Origin: Sambucus nigra
Lineage: Eukaryota > Streptophyta > Magnoliopsida > Dipsacales > Adoxaceae
Direction of reading: 5' to 3'
Assembly (NCBI GenBank): GCA_949130495.1
Contig: OX422214.1
Coordinates: forward strand, 1,782,046 to 1,846,045
Length of the DNA stretch: 64,000 bases
Position 1 is the stretch's first letter. Each line of letters opens with the position of its first letter. Positions 48,401-60,723 of this stretch are shown in pieces. The notes under the pieces were generated by a model that saw nothing but the letters and a program-made list of their open reading frames with translations, ran no database searches and was not told the DNA's origin. A program made the translations under genes and the position numbers.

Positions 48401-48592
48401 AAGATGAAAAGAAATGGATTTACTTGGTTTTATTAAAATTGGAAATGTTTGACACCTAGCTTAATTTTATATTAGGAGATTAATATGTTAAAAAGTTTTT
48501 CTACAGTGATACTGAGAATGAACCAGCTGAATATCCTGTTTTAAATTGGTAGAGGACTGATCACCCTATATTTAATTGGGCGGGGTGTCACA
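45499..48592 (+). repeat. 3' LTR of chromovirus B
   Basis: A 3094-bp LTR, TGTAACACCCCG to GGGGTGTCACA, followed by GTATT. It keeps the U3 block (45841-45905), donor-like AG|GCAAGT (46223), cassette (46665-46790) and minisatellite (47120-47475). The 3' splice-like AG present in the 5' copy (ATCAG|G) reads ATCATG here. Confidence 0.94.
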
Positions 48593-48734
48593 GTATTATA
48601 CATATGTAATTTAGAAAAAAGAACCATGCTTCCAAGAGAAAAAACTGACACTCACGTGTATAGATCTTACAATATATGTTTAGTTTTAATGTTTAGTACA
48701 AATGTTGAGAGAAACAATAGTATTTTAACACATA

Positions 48735-49145
48735 TATATACTCTGTTCTTAAGATATTTATGTTCCAGTTTTTTTTTCTTTCTCAATTTCATTTCCTAAA
48801 AAAAAGTTGTATCCACTGCACAAAGCTCCTACTTTATTCTGGGGTTTCGGAGAGGTGGATGTCGGATGACCTTACCCTCGTGTATTATATGGAGAGATTG
48901 TTCGCATGTCAATTTCATTTCCTGATATGTGTTCTAAAATCACAATTCAAATTTAGGCTTCTCATTCATATGGCAACGTTGTTATGGGAAAAGGGGAATG
49001 CGTATATAAATTTTCTCATTCAGATTTTGGTAGCCGATTTTGTCTCCCACTCCTTACCAAGTGATATAGGTCCGTTAGTTTTTCTCCACCTCTATTTTAT
49101 TATTTATGTTAAGTTTGGATCCGTTGTTCGTTTTTGTATAAATTG
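48735..49145 (+). repeat. Unclassified dispersed repeat, copy 2
   Basis: Same orientation as 9738-10050 with blocks in the same order, ending GTTAAGTTTGGATCC / GTTAAGTGTGGAGCC. A 128-codon open frame here (48760-49146) is not shared by the other copy and is probably chance. Confidence 0.5.
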
Positions 49146-49462
49146 AGTGATGACTTTTCCTTTTTCTGAAAAAGTAAAAGATAAACATTTGTGCAGTTAA
49201 ATTTATTTATTGTAGAAAAAATCATTATTTTGTGTTGTACAAAACTCACTATTTTGTACAAGAATGTTGTTATGTAAATAATTCTTAAAAACATTTCTTT
49301 ACAACAATTTTTACAACACATTTAATCTTTGTTCTTTACCACAACAATTTAGTTTTTAAAAAACAGTATTTGTACAAAACAATAGGACTTGTTAAAAAAA
49401 AGTCATACCCAATGCACAAGGTTCCCGCTTACTGCATGTGACAACCCGATTACCAAAATAAG
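49146..49462. other. Intergenic spacer, no gene seen
   Basis: AT-rich with several A and T runs. No feature recognised. Confidence 0.5.
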
Positions 49463-51010
49463 GGGTGTGTGACGCCCCGCCTAATTAAATACCGGGCGAT
49501 CACTCCTTTATTAAATTAAAATCAAGGTGAGCAGTTGGTTCATTCTTAGCATCACTGTCGTAAAAATACTTTTCCAATTTCAACACCCTAAATAATTAAG
49601 CTAAGTGTCAAAACCATTTAAAACCTTATTCTCATTTTATTAAATCCGGTTATAAAACCTTAAACCATTAACATCTAAAGAGTCACCCATTAAGAATAAA
49701 AATATAATTGAACATACACGAATTTAATCATCAATAAAAAATCCCAACATTTATAACACTAAAGGAAAACATCCTGACATTAATAAATCCCGAAATAAAG
49801 GTACTGAAAGTAAAAATTTCCATCTCTGACTATGCCAACTAAATAATAGAAATAGGGCGACACATGCCCCTGCTGGATAAAACTGAACTAGGAGTAGAAT
49901 CAAATGGATGAAGTCATCTAAACAACAGGCCTGCCACTCCCACTTAAGCTGCTGCACGTTCCTTCCAAAGGATCCTAAGTAAGACGCCCCTGTGGATGGG
50001 CACCTGTAATACATACATATATATACAAGAAAAAAAAAGGAAATAGAAACGGGTAAGAACCCGATAGTGTATATGATTTAAAAATTCGTTTAGCAAGTAT
50101 TTAAATTGATACAGGCCAATGCAACAACATATTAGTGCGACACTCACTTGAGAAATTCTCACCTCTCTTCTAATGTTCACTCCTATCGCACTAACCTTCC
50201 CAATGGTTTATCTCATCATATACCACACTACCTTTCCCCAATGATTTAACTTATCTTAGGTTATTCGCAGGATTTACAACTGAACAACACAAGTATTTAA
50301 AAAGTAAGATTTCAATTTGTAACCAAGGTTCTCCTTTTAACTTTATTAATCAATAAAGTTTTCCAGTGTCATATTATACTTTCTCAAAACAATTATTTAT
50401 AATTTGAGTCATCAACCATGTCCTACATATCAAATCACAGTAGGCAGTTCCGGATTTCAAAATTTCAAATATATATTAACTACTCGTATAATATATATAT
50501 CATAATAGCACCCCACATAAAAACTATGGTGCGGGCATACTCTACTATCCAAACCCTGTATCACTCGTATTAAGGGGAAATACAAATTCGGAATCACTCT
50601 CGAATTGTATTAACACATACACAACAATATTGAGGCGAAGCATAGATTCCAAGTCTCTAAGAGGATGGCACATATCCGCGTCTCTTAGGACCGTCTGAAC
50701 TATCAAATCGATAGCTTGTACCAAGGATATCTATCTCCTAGGGTACGAGTCAATATCACCCATAAGGCAACACAGGATAAAATCGTCCCAGCGCGGTAAC
50801 CTCAGGGATAGCAAGTAGCATGGGCACGATTTTCACAAGTATATAATATATGCATACACAATCATATAAATATACCACTTTTATTATATCAATTTAGGTT
50901 TATCCCATAACCCACATTCACAACATTTATCCTTATTTTCCCATTATTATATATCAAGTATAATGGTTCGTTCCTAACTGTAATTCGAAGGGTTTTTTCA
51001 ACTTACTACG

Positions 51011-51500
51011 TGATTGGACATAAATATTGTATCTTTATTCCCCTAATTTTAGTGCATTTGTGAACCCGGGTGATGTAACCCATATGGATTTAACGCACAT
51101 TTATGCTACTAATCTTCTCTGGCAAGTATTTCGTATTTCGTATTTCGTGCTTCTCTTATTGGTTTTACAGGTTAATTATGCAAGCAGCGCAAAAGAGAAA
51201 GCGAGACAATGAAAGAAAATCTAAGAAGGCAAGTTCAAGGGCATTTTGGTAATTTTGTAGCCAGATCCCCAAGGAGAAGTCAACTAGAAAGTTGAAGAGC
51301 TCGGAACAACGAGAACACTGGAAGAAACGGTACCCAAATCCGAGCTACGGTTGATGAGTTATGACCCGTTGAAGTTGAAGAAAAATCTAAGTGTTGAATG
51401 GAAGAAAAAGCACCCCAGACCAGCAAACATTCGCGAACCCAGGGGTGAACCGGTTTGAGGGGCGAACCGGTTAGGGGTACATGCGAACCGGTTTGAGGGG
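51011..51500 (+). mobile_element. Truncated Athila-like LTR G
   Basis: Begins TGATTGGACATAAATATTGT, which aligns with the LTR F start TGATTCGTATCGAATATTGC, and like F has a GGGCATTTTGGTAATTT stretch and a palindrome cassette. The 3' end is lost, together with part of the host LTR. The right boundary is approximate. Confidence 0.65.
51430..51500. repeat. Palindrome cassette in LTR G
   Basis: Three GAACCGGTTT units with the shared neighbour GAGGGGC or AGGGG. ACCGGT is the palindromic core. Confidence 0.8.
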
Positions 51501-52522
51501 CCTGATGCGGAATTTGCCTCCTTTATTCAGATTGGCTCTAAGGTTTCCTTCTTACACAACATTAAAATTTCGTGGTTCCTTCTTATACAACATCAAAATT
51601 TTGTGATTCCTTCTTATACAACATCAAAATTTCATGGTTTAATCCTCTACATCGCAAAAGGTTTCCAGAATATCATTTAAGTCATCACTACATGCAATTT
51701 CCTATCTCAAATTGGGTTTTTCTTCCATACAATTCATCCTAATCATTCCTAAACCAATATGAAAGATGCATCAACGAAATAAGCAAGATAAACACTTGCC
51801 TGGGATTTTCAGAAATCTGGTTTGGTGTTGAATTTGGTGTGGTTGCGTTCCCCGTCTCGCGATCTACGCGTTGGTTGTGGCGGCGGTGCAAACGGTTGAG
51901 TTTTGAGCCTTGGAATGCCTTGAGAGCTCTCTCCTCTCCTCTCCAATGGCCGTTCTAGTGTTTTGAGTTATCTAACCCTAGGAGATAACCTAAACATCTG
52001 ATATAACCCCTTTAATTTTTGTGGGTTTAATTACCCAAAAATACAAAATGACTAAAATGCCCTCCCGGGGTACTAATTAGGCCTAAAAACGCCCCGAGAC
52101 CCAAATCAAACTCCCGGGTATACTTTTCTGACTATCTCGACCCTTCCAGACGCCTTGGCGCACTCAAAATGACCATTCGAACAACTTATAAAATATTTAC
52201 TTTTATTTATCAATATTTAGTCCCGACGCGACACGGGCGCGTCCCGACTAAATTTCTAAAATTTTAGTCCCGACGCGACACGGGCACGTCCCGACTCAAA
52301 TTTCTAAAATTGTCATTTTATTCACTCGTGACATTTAATATGGCCACTATTATATATTACTTTGCTCATTAGTAATATTCAACAAATTTTCCCATAATTG
52401 CTAACTCTCATCACGTTAATAATTATAACATAATTAATTTCCAGATTTTTATTAAATAATTAATTCAAATTAAATTTAATAAATCCCCAAATTAATATAG
52501 CATAAAAATACGGGGTATTACA

Positions 52523-52570
52523 GGGTGGCCAACCCGATACTCCAATATAACCGGAATCATGGATGGAATT
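52523..52570. other. 48-bp spacer between two A-prime LTRs
   Basis: Contains the right GGGTG duplication of the first LTR and, at its right end, GAATT, the probable target site of the second. Confidence 0.6.
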
Positions 52571-54235
52571 TGTGACACCCCGCCTAATTAAATACCGAGC
52601 GATCACTCCTTTATTAAATTAAAATCAAGGTGAACAGTTGGTTCATTCTTAGCATCACTGTCGTAAAAATACTTTTCCAATTTAAACACCCTAAATAATT
52701 AAGCTAAGTGTCAAAACCATTTAAAACCTTATTCTCATTTTATTAAATCCGGTTATAAAACCTTAAACCATTAACATCTAAAGAAGCACACATTAAGAAT
52801 AAAAAAATAGAATTGAACATACACAAATTTAATCATCAATAATAAATCCCAACATTTACAACACTAAAGGAAAACATCCTGACAGTACTAAATCCCGAAA
52901 TAAAGGTACTGAAAGTAAAAATTTCTATCTCTGACTATACCAACTAAATAATAGAAAGAGGGGACACATGCCCCTTCTGGATAAAACTCAACTATGAGTA
53001 GAATCAAATGGATGAAGTCGTTTAAACAACAGGCCTGCAACTCCCACCTAAGCTGCAGCACGTTCCCTCCAAGGGATCCTAAGTAAGACGCCCCTGTGGC
53101 TGGGCACCTGTAATACATACATAGATATACAAGAGAGAAAAAGAAATAGAAACGGGTCAGAGCCCGATAGTGTATATGATTTAAAAATTCGTTTAGCAAG
53201 TATTCAAATTGATACAGGCCAATGCAACAACATATTAGTGCGACACTCTCTTGAGAAATTCTCACCTCTCTTCTAATGTGCACACCTATCGCACTAACCT
53301 TCCCAATAGTCTATCTCGTCATATACCACACTATCTTTTCCCAATGGTTTAACTTATCTTAGGTTATTCGCGGGATTCAAAATTTAACAACTCAATTGTT
53401 TGACAAGAATATTTCAATTAGTAACCAAAGTTCTCATTTTTAACTTTATTAATCAATAAAGTTTTCCAGTGTCATATTATACTTTCACAAAACAAGTATT
53501 TACAATTTGAGTCATCAACCATGTCCTACTTATCAAATCACAGTAGGCAGTTCCAGATTTCAGAATTTCATATATATATTATCTACTCGTAAAATATATA
53601 TATCATAACAGCACCCCAAATAAAAACTATGGTGCGGGCATACTCTACTATCCAAAACCCCGTATCACTCGTATTAAGGAGATTACATTCGGAATCACTC
53701 TCGAATTGTATTAACACATACTCAAACAATATTGAGGCAAAGCATAGATTCCAAGTCTCTAAGAGGATGGCATATGTTTCCGCCTCTTAGGACCGTCTGA
53801 ACTATCACTACAATAGCCTGTACCAAGGATATCTATACACAAACAAAGTGAGGCGAAGCATAGATTCCAAGTCTCTAAGAGGATGGCACATGCCTGCGTC
53901 TCTTAGGACCGTCTGAACTATCATTCCGATAGCCTGTACCAAGGATATCTATCTTCTAAGGTACAAGTCAATATCCCCCATAAAGGTCCCATCGAGATAA
54001 GACTGTCCCAGCGCGGAAACCTCAGGGATAGCAAGTAGCGTGGGCATGATTTTCACATGTATATAATATATGCATACACAATCATATAAATATACCACTT
54101 TTATTATATCAATTTAGGTTTATCCAATAACCCACATTCACAACATTTATCCTTATTTTCCCATTATTATTTATCAAGTATAATGGTTCGATTCTAACTT
54201 TAATTCGAAGGGTTTTTCCAAATTACTACGTAACC
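52571..54235 (-). mobile_element. Second A-prime LTR, minus strand, cut by the F array
   Basis: Starts TGTGACACCCCGCC and parallels 49468-51010 nearly base for base. At 54236 it is broken by the F array; the rest lies beyond the window. On the minus strand it shows CTCTGACCCGTTTC, a pyrimidine tract and TTACAG|GTGCCC. It is more like the neighbouring A-prime LTR than LTR A. Confidence 0.88.
53734..53965. repeat. Tandem duplication with 116-bp period
   Basis: GAGGCAAAGCATAGATTCC at 53734 and GAGGCGAAGCATAGATTCC at 53850 begin two copies of a block that is single in the neighbouring LTR (near 50632). Confidence 0.85.
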
Positions 54236-55823
54236 TGATTCGTATCGAATATTGCATATTTCCACCCGTTATCTTTATGCATTCTAGCACTTTTACGGTC
54301 CAAAATGCCTATAATTGTGATCATTAACCAGACAACCTTGGATTTGGCTATATACATGCTTTGCAGGGGTTATTTGTGCTTTTGTAGGTATTGGAACGCT
54401 AAAAGTGAGGTTCGGTTGCATTTCGGAGAAGTTCCGTCGTCGAATGATAATTCAAGGGCAATTTGGTCTTTTCAAACTCACTATTTTTTATGGAATGCAG
54501 TTAACAACATGTATATCATCAAATTATCTTTCCGTGGCCACTGACCGTGCGTCATTCTGACTCCGTATGTGGAAGTTATGCCCATTTCCGGAAGGTTTCG
54601 GTATTTTCTTCTACTTCAAGGGCATTTTGGTAATTTCATACTGCATAATTTGGAGGGTGTCAAAACAGAATCATGTAGAGAATTGAATTAGCTTCGCTTC
54701 GGTTCTGACCACGCCTCATTTCGATTCCGTATGAGGGAGTTATGGCCGTTTTCGTGCAACGCGTCAAAATTGGTTCGGAGTGGAAAAGGGGGCTGCCAGC
54801 AACCCAAGGCAAATTCAAAAAGTGCGGTCGACCGGTCCCAAAATAGAGGTCGACAGGTCCCATCAGATATGGACGAAAATTGGCTTATTTTGGGTTTTTC
54901 GGGTTGGTTTTGTTGGGGGTTTATTTTGGGGTATTAAATGAATGTTTGGGGCTTTTCTTTGAGATATCTTGTTTTAGTTAGATAAGGTTAGAAGACATTT
55001 TGGGGGTTTTGTTGGGAGCTCACCCTCTCCTCCATTTTCACTTGGGTTTTCACCCATTTTATGTAAGAACTCTACTATTCATTCTCTTCTTTGTTGTTTT
55101 CTTTCTTTGTTAGCTAGTTTCCATACTTTGTAGTTTGTTTAATTATTGTTATTTATTGCTTTCATTAGTTAATTAGTTGCGTTAATTAATTAGTTAGTTT
55201 AATTAATGTCATTAATTATGTGTAGTGGCTAATTTAGTCTAGGTTGTGTCGGATTGAACTCATTCCGGGTTGACATGTTGCTTTGCTTTGGTGATGGTGT
55301 TTACGAGTCTATTTCGGGTGCGTTGTCCTAGTTATTACGCCTAGGAGATTTGACGGGCATATCATGTATGTCCCGTGCTTACGACCTTTCGCGCGTAATT
55401 TTCGGGGTATTTGTTGACACCAAAATCGTATGTGGATTTTATGCAAATTTAGGGGTGTGACAACCCTTGATTTACTTAACTGTCGAAACGAGACGCAACC
55501 TTAATAACTCGTCGACCCATGTAACCATTTTATACTAATTAACTCGGGTGAGGGATATTCGACGCAACCTATAGTTTTTATTCTCTTTATTAATTTAGTT
55601 TAATTTCCATCGCCTAGATTAATCTTTCCCTTTCATGCATCTTTTCTTTTAGTTTGTAATTCACCTTTTCCACTTTTATTTCAGAATATTAAACCTTATA
55701 AATTCTAACAACTCGTCTCTGTGGATTCTCGATACCCGACTTACCGCTCTACTTGCCCCGAAAGTGTAGTTGTAACTTAGGTTTTTGTATTGAGTTGGCG
55801 AAATGAAAACAACGATTAGCGTC
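54236..55823 (+). repeat. F array, LTR 1 (lacks about 30 bp at its 3' end)
   Basis: Starts TGATTCGTATCG. It ends within ...AGCGTCTTT, where the next LTR joins; the terminal stretch ACACGCGCTACTTTTCGCAC plus TTAATCA seen in the other copies is absent. Cassette at 54824-54862. Confidence 0.9.
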
Positions 55824-57322
55824 TTTGGATATATACATGCTTTGCAGGGGTTATTTGTGCTTTTGTAGGTATTGGAACGCTACAAGTGAGGTTCGGTTGC
55901 ATTTCGGAGAATTTCCGTCGTCGAATGCTACTTCAAGGGCAATTTGGTCTTTTCAAACTCACTATTTTTTATGTAATGAAGTTAACAACATGTAGATGAT
56001 CAAATTATCTTTCCGTGGCCACTGACCGTGCGTCATTCTGACTCCGTATGTGGAAGTTATGCCCATTTTCGGAAGGTTTCGCTATTTTTCTCTACTTCAA
56101 GGGCATTTTGGTAATTTCATACTGCATAATTTGGAGGGTTTCAAAACAAAATCATGTAGAAAATTGAATTAGCTTCGCGTCGGTTCTGACCACGCCTCAT
56201 TTCGATTCCGTATGAGGTAGTTATAGCCGTTTCCGTGCAACGCGTCAAAATTGGTTCGGAGTGGAAAAGGGGGTGCCAGCAGCCCAAGGCAAATTCCAAA
56301 AGTGCGGTCGACCGATCCCAAAATAGAGGTCGACCGGTCCCATCAGATATGGACGAAAATTGGCTTATTTTGGGTTTTTTGGGTTGGTTTTGTTGGGCGT
56401 TTATTTTGGGGTATTAAATGAATGTTTGGGGCTTTTCTTCGAGATATCTTGTTTTAGTTAGAAGACATTTTGGGGTTTTTTTTGGGAGCTCACCCTCTCC
56501 TCCATTTTCACTTGGGTTTTCACCCATTTTATGTAAGAACTCTACTATTCATTCTCTTCTTTGTTGTTTTCTTTCTTTGTTAGCTAGTTTCCATACTTTG
56601 TAGTTTGTTTAATTATTGTTATTTATTGTTTTCATTAGTTAATTAGTTGCTTTAATTAATTAGTTAGTTTATTTAATGTCATTAATTATGTGTAGTGGTA
56701 ATTTAGTCTTGGTTGTGTCGGATTGAACTCATTCCGGGTTGACATGTTGCTTTGCTTTGGTGATGGTGTTTACGGGTCTATTTCGGGTGCGTTGTCCTAG
56801 TTATTACGCCTAGGAGATTTGACGGGGCATATCATGTATGTCCCGTGCTTACGACCTTTCGCGCGTAATTTCCGGGGTATTTGTTGACACCAAAATCGTA
56901 TGTGGATTTTATGCAAATTTAGGGGTGTGACAACCCTTGATTTACTTAACTGTCGAAACGAGACGCAACCTTAATAACTCGTCAACCCATGTTACCATTT
57001 TATACTAATTAACTCGGGTGAGGGATATTCGACGCAACCTATAGTTTTTATTCTCTTTATTAATTTAGTTTAATTTCCCTCGCCTAGATTAATCTTTCCC
57101 TTTCATGCATCTTTTCTTTTAGTTTGTAATTCACCTTTTCCAATTTATTTCGGAATATTAAACCTTATAAATTCTAACAACTCGTCTCTGTGGATTCTCG
57201 ATACCCGACTTACCGCTCTACTTGCCCCGCAAGTGTAGTTGTAACTTAGGTTTTTGTATTGAGTTGGCGAAACGAAAACAACGATCAGCGTCTTTACACG
57301 CGCTACTTTTCGTACTTAATCA
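55824..57322 (+). repeat. F array, LTR 2 (lacks about 107 bp at its 5' end)
   Basis: Starts inside the LTR at TTTGGATATATACATGC (about position 108 of the full LTR 3) and runs to CTTAATCA. TTT is shared by both partners at the junction. Cassette at 56305-56342. Confidence 0.9.
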
Positions 57323-57325
57323 AAA

Positions 57326-57343
57326 TGGCGCCGTTGTCGGGGA
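57326..57343 (+). other. Primer-binding site, tRNA-Asp (first F unit)
   Basis: TGGCGCCGTTGTCGGGGA, three bases after the LTR. Differs at one base from the 18-nt complement of plant tRNA-Asp that typifies Athila-lineage elements. Confidence 0.88.
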
Positions 57344-57514
57344 CTAGTTTGTTTTAGACTTTATTTGATTTAATATTTAATAGTATTTTCTTTCTATTTG
57401 TATTATTTGCTAATATTTTGCAGGACTTCCACATTTGAGCACTTAGAAACGCTCGAATTTCACGTGCGCACCTATTTTGTCGAATTCGCCACTTGAGCCA
57501 TTTTTGGGGTAAGC

Positions 57515-58642
57515 ATGTCTTATTCCAATTCTTTCGGTAATCCTTGTTATAATTCTCAAAATTCTAGGCCTATGACTTTCGGTGAATACTTAGCATCCCA
57601 AAAATTTGCAAATTCAAATATTACTTTGGGCGAGTATAACGAAAGTCAAAATTTAGGTTATTGGAATTTTGATGATGATGACAATGATTTTGGGCCTTTA
57701 CCTCCTTAAAATAGGAATTTTGAAACGAATTGCAATAGTTTTCAAAATTCCTAAAATAATGAGTTTTCGTTTAAGTCCGATGGTAATTTTCAAAGTTCCC
57801 ATTCTAATGCATCCGCACCTCGACCTATGACATTCGGTGAGGGCTTGCGTATGTATGAAAATGAAAAAATTGAAAATCGCTATCGGGAAGAAAATCGTTC
57901 GTGGGAACATGAGTTGGATTTATTATTTGAGTCCGACGACGATGTTGCTTCCGAGACTTTTGAAGTCGAGGAATGTTTTGAACCAAATGAGGTACTTGTA
58001 CCTACTTTGGAACAATCCATTCTAGACTTTGCCCATCTCGTAATAGATATTGAAAGTGAGGATGAAAATGATGTAATATCTATTTGCAATGAAATGATTT
58101 CTTCTTTGGCCCCCAAAGAAGAACATTTCATTGAAAATGATATTATTTCCTTTGAAATTCCAACTTCATGCGAAGATGAATCATCTCATGAGTTTGAATT
58201 TCTTTCATCCCCTTTTTCATTCTCTATTACCCCACCAGAACAAGTACCCGATGATTCGGTTTCGAACTTTAATATTTTAAACCCTATCGCCGATGAGGAG
58301 TACTTGCTCGAGTCGCCCTCAACGATCGCATCTTTGCCTTTGTGTGCGCCGCCTCCCATTCTCACTTCAAAATTCTTGGGAGGATATTCGGCTTTTCTCG
58401 GTCCCCACTTGTTTTTGTCACCCGTTCAATCCAAACCCCCCATCGTCCCTCCAAAACTTTTAATTGCCGATGGTTCATTTCTTCCGCTTTACACATTCCT
58501 TCCGTTGTTAAAACGGAATTCATATTTTTCGGAAGGCATGCTTGTATGTGAGGGTACACCGGTTATCCTCCAAAGTCAAATCGTTCTTATGGTGGACCCT
58601 CAGCTATTTAGACTTCTAGTGTACAGTTATTGTGAAGTCTAA
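57515..58642 (+). pseudogene. Acidic F-element ORF, first copy, broken by stops
   Basis: Same gene as 62519-63646 with TAA at 57707 and 57752, plus a TAG between them, where the other copy has Tyr, Tyr and Ser-Arg; A/T differences, not C-to-T. The frame stays open from 57827 to the end. In the aligned part amino-acid-changing differences outnumber silent ones, as expected for drift in a dead copy. Confidence 0.85.
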
Positions 58643-60708
58643 ATAGTAGGTTGTATATAGTTAGCTCTTTATTTTTTCTTTTTATTTTTTTCCTTCCTTT
58701 TTAATTTAGTCTAATGTAATTAGTTAACTTTTTATTATTTGTTTTTGCTATGCTCGGTACTAACTTATTTTGTAGATTCTTTGGACTTGTTCTTATGGGG
58801 ATCGCTCCACTTTTGGGTAATATCGCTCTTTTCCTCCCTTTGACTTGGTTCTTAATTTACATTGAGGACAATGTCAAGTTTTAAGTTAGGGGGTGTGGGA
58901 TATTCTATCCATTTCTTTATTTAGTCCATGTTTTTTCTCACATGTTAGTTACTTAGTATGCTTTTCTTAGAAAAATTCAAAAATTTCAAAAAGATTTTCT
59001 TTTTTTTTCTCCTTTTTTGGGCATTTTGCCTTTGTTTTCGATGATAAATTTCAATAATTGCCCGATCCAATAGACAACCTAATGATGAATGTTCTCGATT
59101 TTAGAAGTTATTAGACTTTAGTCTCACTTATTGATATTATGAATAACTTCATGAATTAAACTTTAATCCCATGAGCACATGCACTTTTATGGTTATATTG
59201 ATTTGGTTTAAGATTTTTATAACTCGGTAATCTTTTGTTGCATTGTATATACTTACACCGAGTAAGCTTTGTACCTTTCGTCGTTTGTGAGTGTATACAC
59301 TATTCTTTCCTCTTTGAAAACGTTGAATTCGTCGGTAATCTCACTATTCTTTCATTTGACCGTTCATTAATTGAGTTCATACTTGAAATGTGTTACTTGA
59401 TCATGATTTTCATATATTGTTTTGATTCGAGAATTACGTAAAATTTTGGAAATGATCATAGACCCTCTTTGTTATATCACCCATATTAGCCTTGACCTCA
59501 CCCTTATATGTTTACCCTCGTTAACCCCTTTGAGCCAAAATATTAGCCTTTCGTTTCATAACTCCAAATCCCATAACCAACTCCAAATTGGAGTTTGAAC
59601 CCATACATACACTTTCCATACCTTTGTTTGGAATGTTACTTGGGATTGAATGTTGTTGTTATGATGTCGGTTGCAATTTGGGCATATGAGAGTTTGATAA
59701 GTAAAGAAAAGAAAGTAGTGAAAAAAGTGAAGAAAAAGAGAAAGCAAAAAGCAAAAGAAAACAAAAGAGAAAATGAGAAAAAAAGAAAAAAAAAAAGAAA
59801 AAGAAAGTTGTAAATGTTGTATATAGTTCAATAAGCTTTGATTACTCTCCCCGATGATATATCTAATGCCGTTTTGGAACTTGTTTTCCAATTTTGATAT
59901 TGCCCACATTTTCTCATTATCCCGAGTTTTCATCCCGAACACTTTGAATCCGTATATACATTCCTTTCATTTCATACCCTAGCCATACCTACATTACAAC
60001 CCTATTAAAGTCCTATGTGATCTTTGGTTGATGTAATTTAAAAGTCATAATAGTTGTGATAATCTGTGAAAATGCATTTTGCCTCTTTTAGTGTGCGGTA
60101 TCTTTCATTGAGATTACAAGTTTTTATTTCCTATATAGCGTTCTTCATTGTGACATGTGTGCGGCCTAGTTTCCATTTACAATTACTCATTAGCCCGCAT
60201 GTGTGTTACCTCCCTGTTTCGAGTGCATTCGCTTGATGAGCGTAATGCCCGTGAGGAATGAATATATGCATGCTTTAATGTTAATTATCCGGTTTATATA
60301 AGTTTTTCGCCAAATCACACTTTGCATGTGCTTGCTCCCCTCCCACATTTTAAGGTTTCAATTCTATGAGGTGCATTCTATAATGTTAATAATTTGGACT
60401 TTTGTGTGAATTCATTCACTTTGCTAATAATGCGTATGAAATCCTTTTCGCCATTGTTGGGCTTGTCGCACGTTGGTTTGGGCATATTTTGAGGAAACCA
60501 TATGATGTTTGTGGGTATCATCCCTGAAAACCCTCACGAGACGACACTCGTCCACTAGGGTAACCTAGGGGTTTAACGGCTTATTGCATATGCTAAATGC
60601 AATCGTGTTCCCTACGAAAGTGGCAATTATATTTCGATGCATATATACGTTTTGTATTTCCTTCTGTGGACTAGTTTTTCTTGTTTCATCACTAGGGACT
60701 AGCAATGT
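58643..60708 (+). other. Long non-coding 3' half of the F internal region
   Basis: No supported ORF. At 58862-58897 it has GAGGACAATGTCAAG then TTTTAAGTTAGGGGGTGTG, a motif common in Athila-type elements and a near match to the true polypurine tract at 60709. A purine-only stretch (59700-59812) gives a false Lys-rich frame. Confidence 0.6.
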
Positions 60709-60723
60709 TTAAGTTAGGGGGTG
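60709..60723 (+). other. Polypurine tract of the F element
   Basis: TTAAGTTAGGGGGTG directly before LTR 3. Confidence 0.85.

Larger units (their letters stand above)
24212..48592 (+). mobile_element. Chromovirus B (Ty3/gypsy, Tekay-like), nested host of three other elements
   Basis: LTRs begin TGTAAAACCCC / TGTAACACCCC and end GTGTCACA, with GTATT duplications at 24207-24211 and 48593-48597. The 24.4-kb span contains solo LTR C (in the 5' LTR) and copia element E with its Tat-lineage passenger (in the body). Without them B would be about 10 kb. Its body keeps a primer site, a worn pol remnant and a polypurine tract, but no usable gene. Confidence 0.93.
49468..52522 (-). mobile_element. Solo LTR A-prime, minus strand, with an inserted LTR fragment
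   Basis: Starts TGTGACGCCCCGCC and ends ACGGGGTATTACA, flanked by GGGTG (49463-49467, 52523-52527). The reverse complement follows LTR A closely at both ends. The middle part (about 51011-51650), where A has its cassette, is replaced by a truncated Athila-like LTR plus unfamiliar sequence. Its own splice-like signals on the minus strand are donor CCCAGGCAAGTG (near 51790-51800) and acceptor TTACAG|GTGCCC (near 50000). Confidence 0.9.

Noticed and set aside
48760..49146. 128-codon frame in the dispersed repeat
   Set aside because: Not preserved in the other repeat copy, no domain, and AT-rich composition typical of chance frames.
59595..59813. Lys-rich basic frame in the F internal region
   Set aside because: A purine-only low-complexity stretch. 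Nothing else supports a gene.
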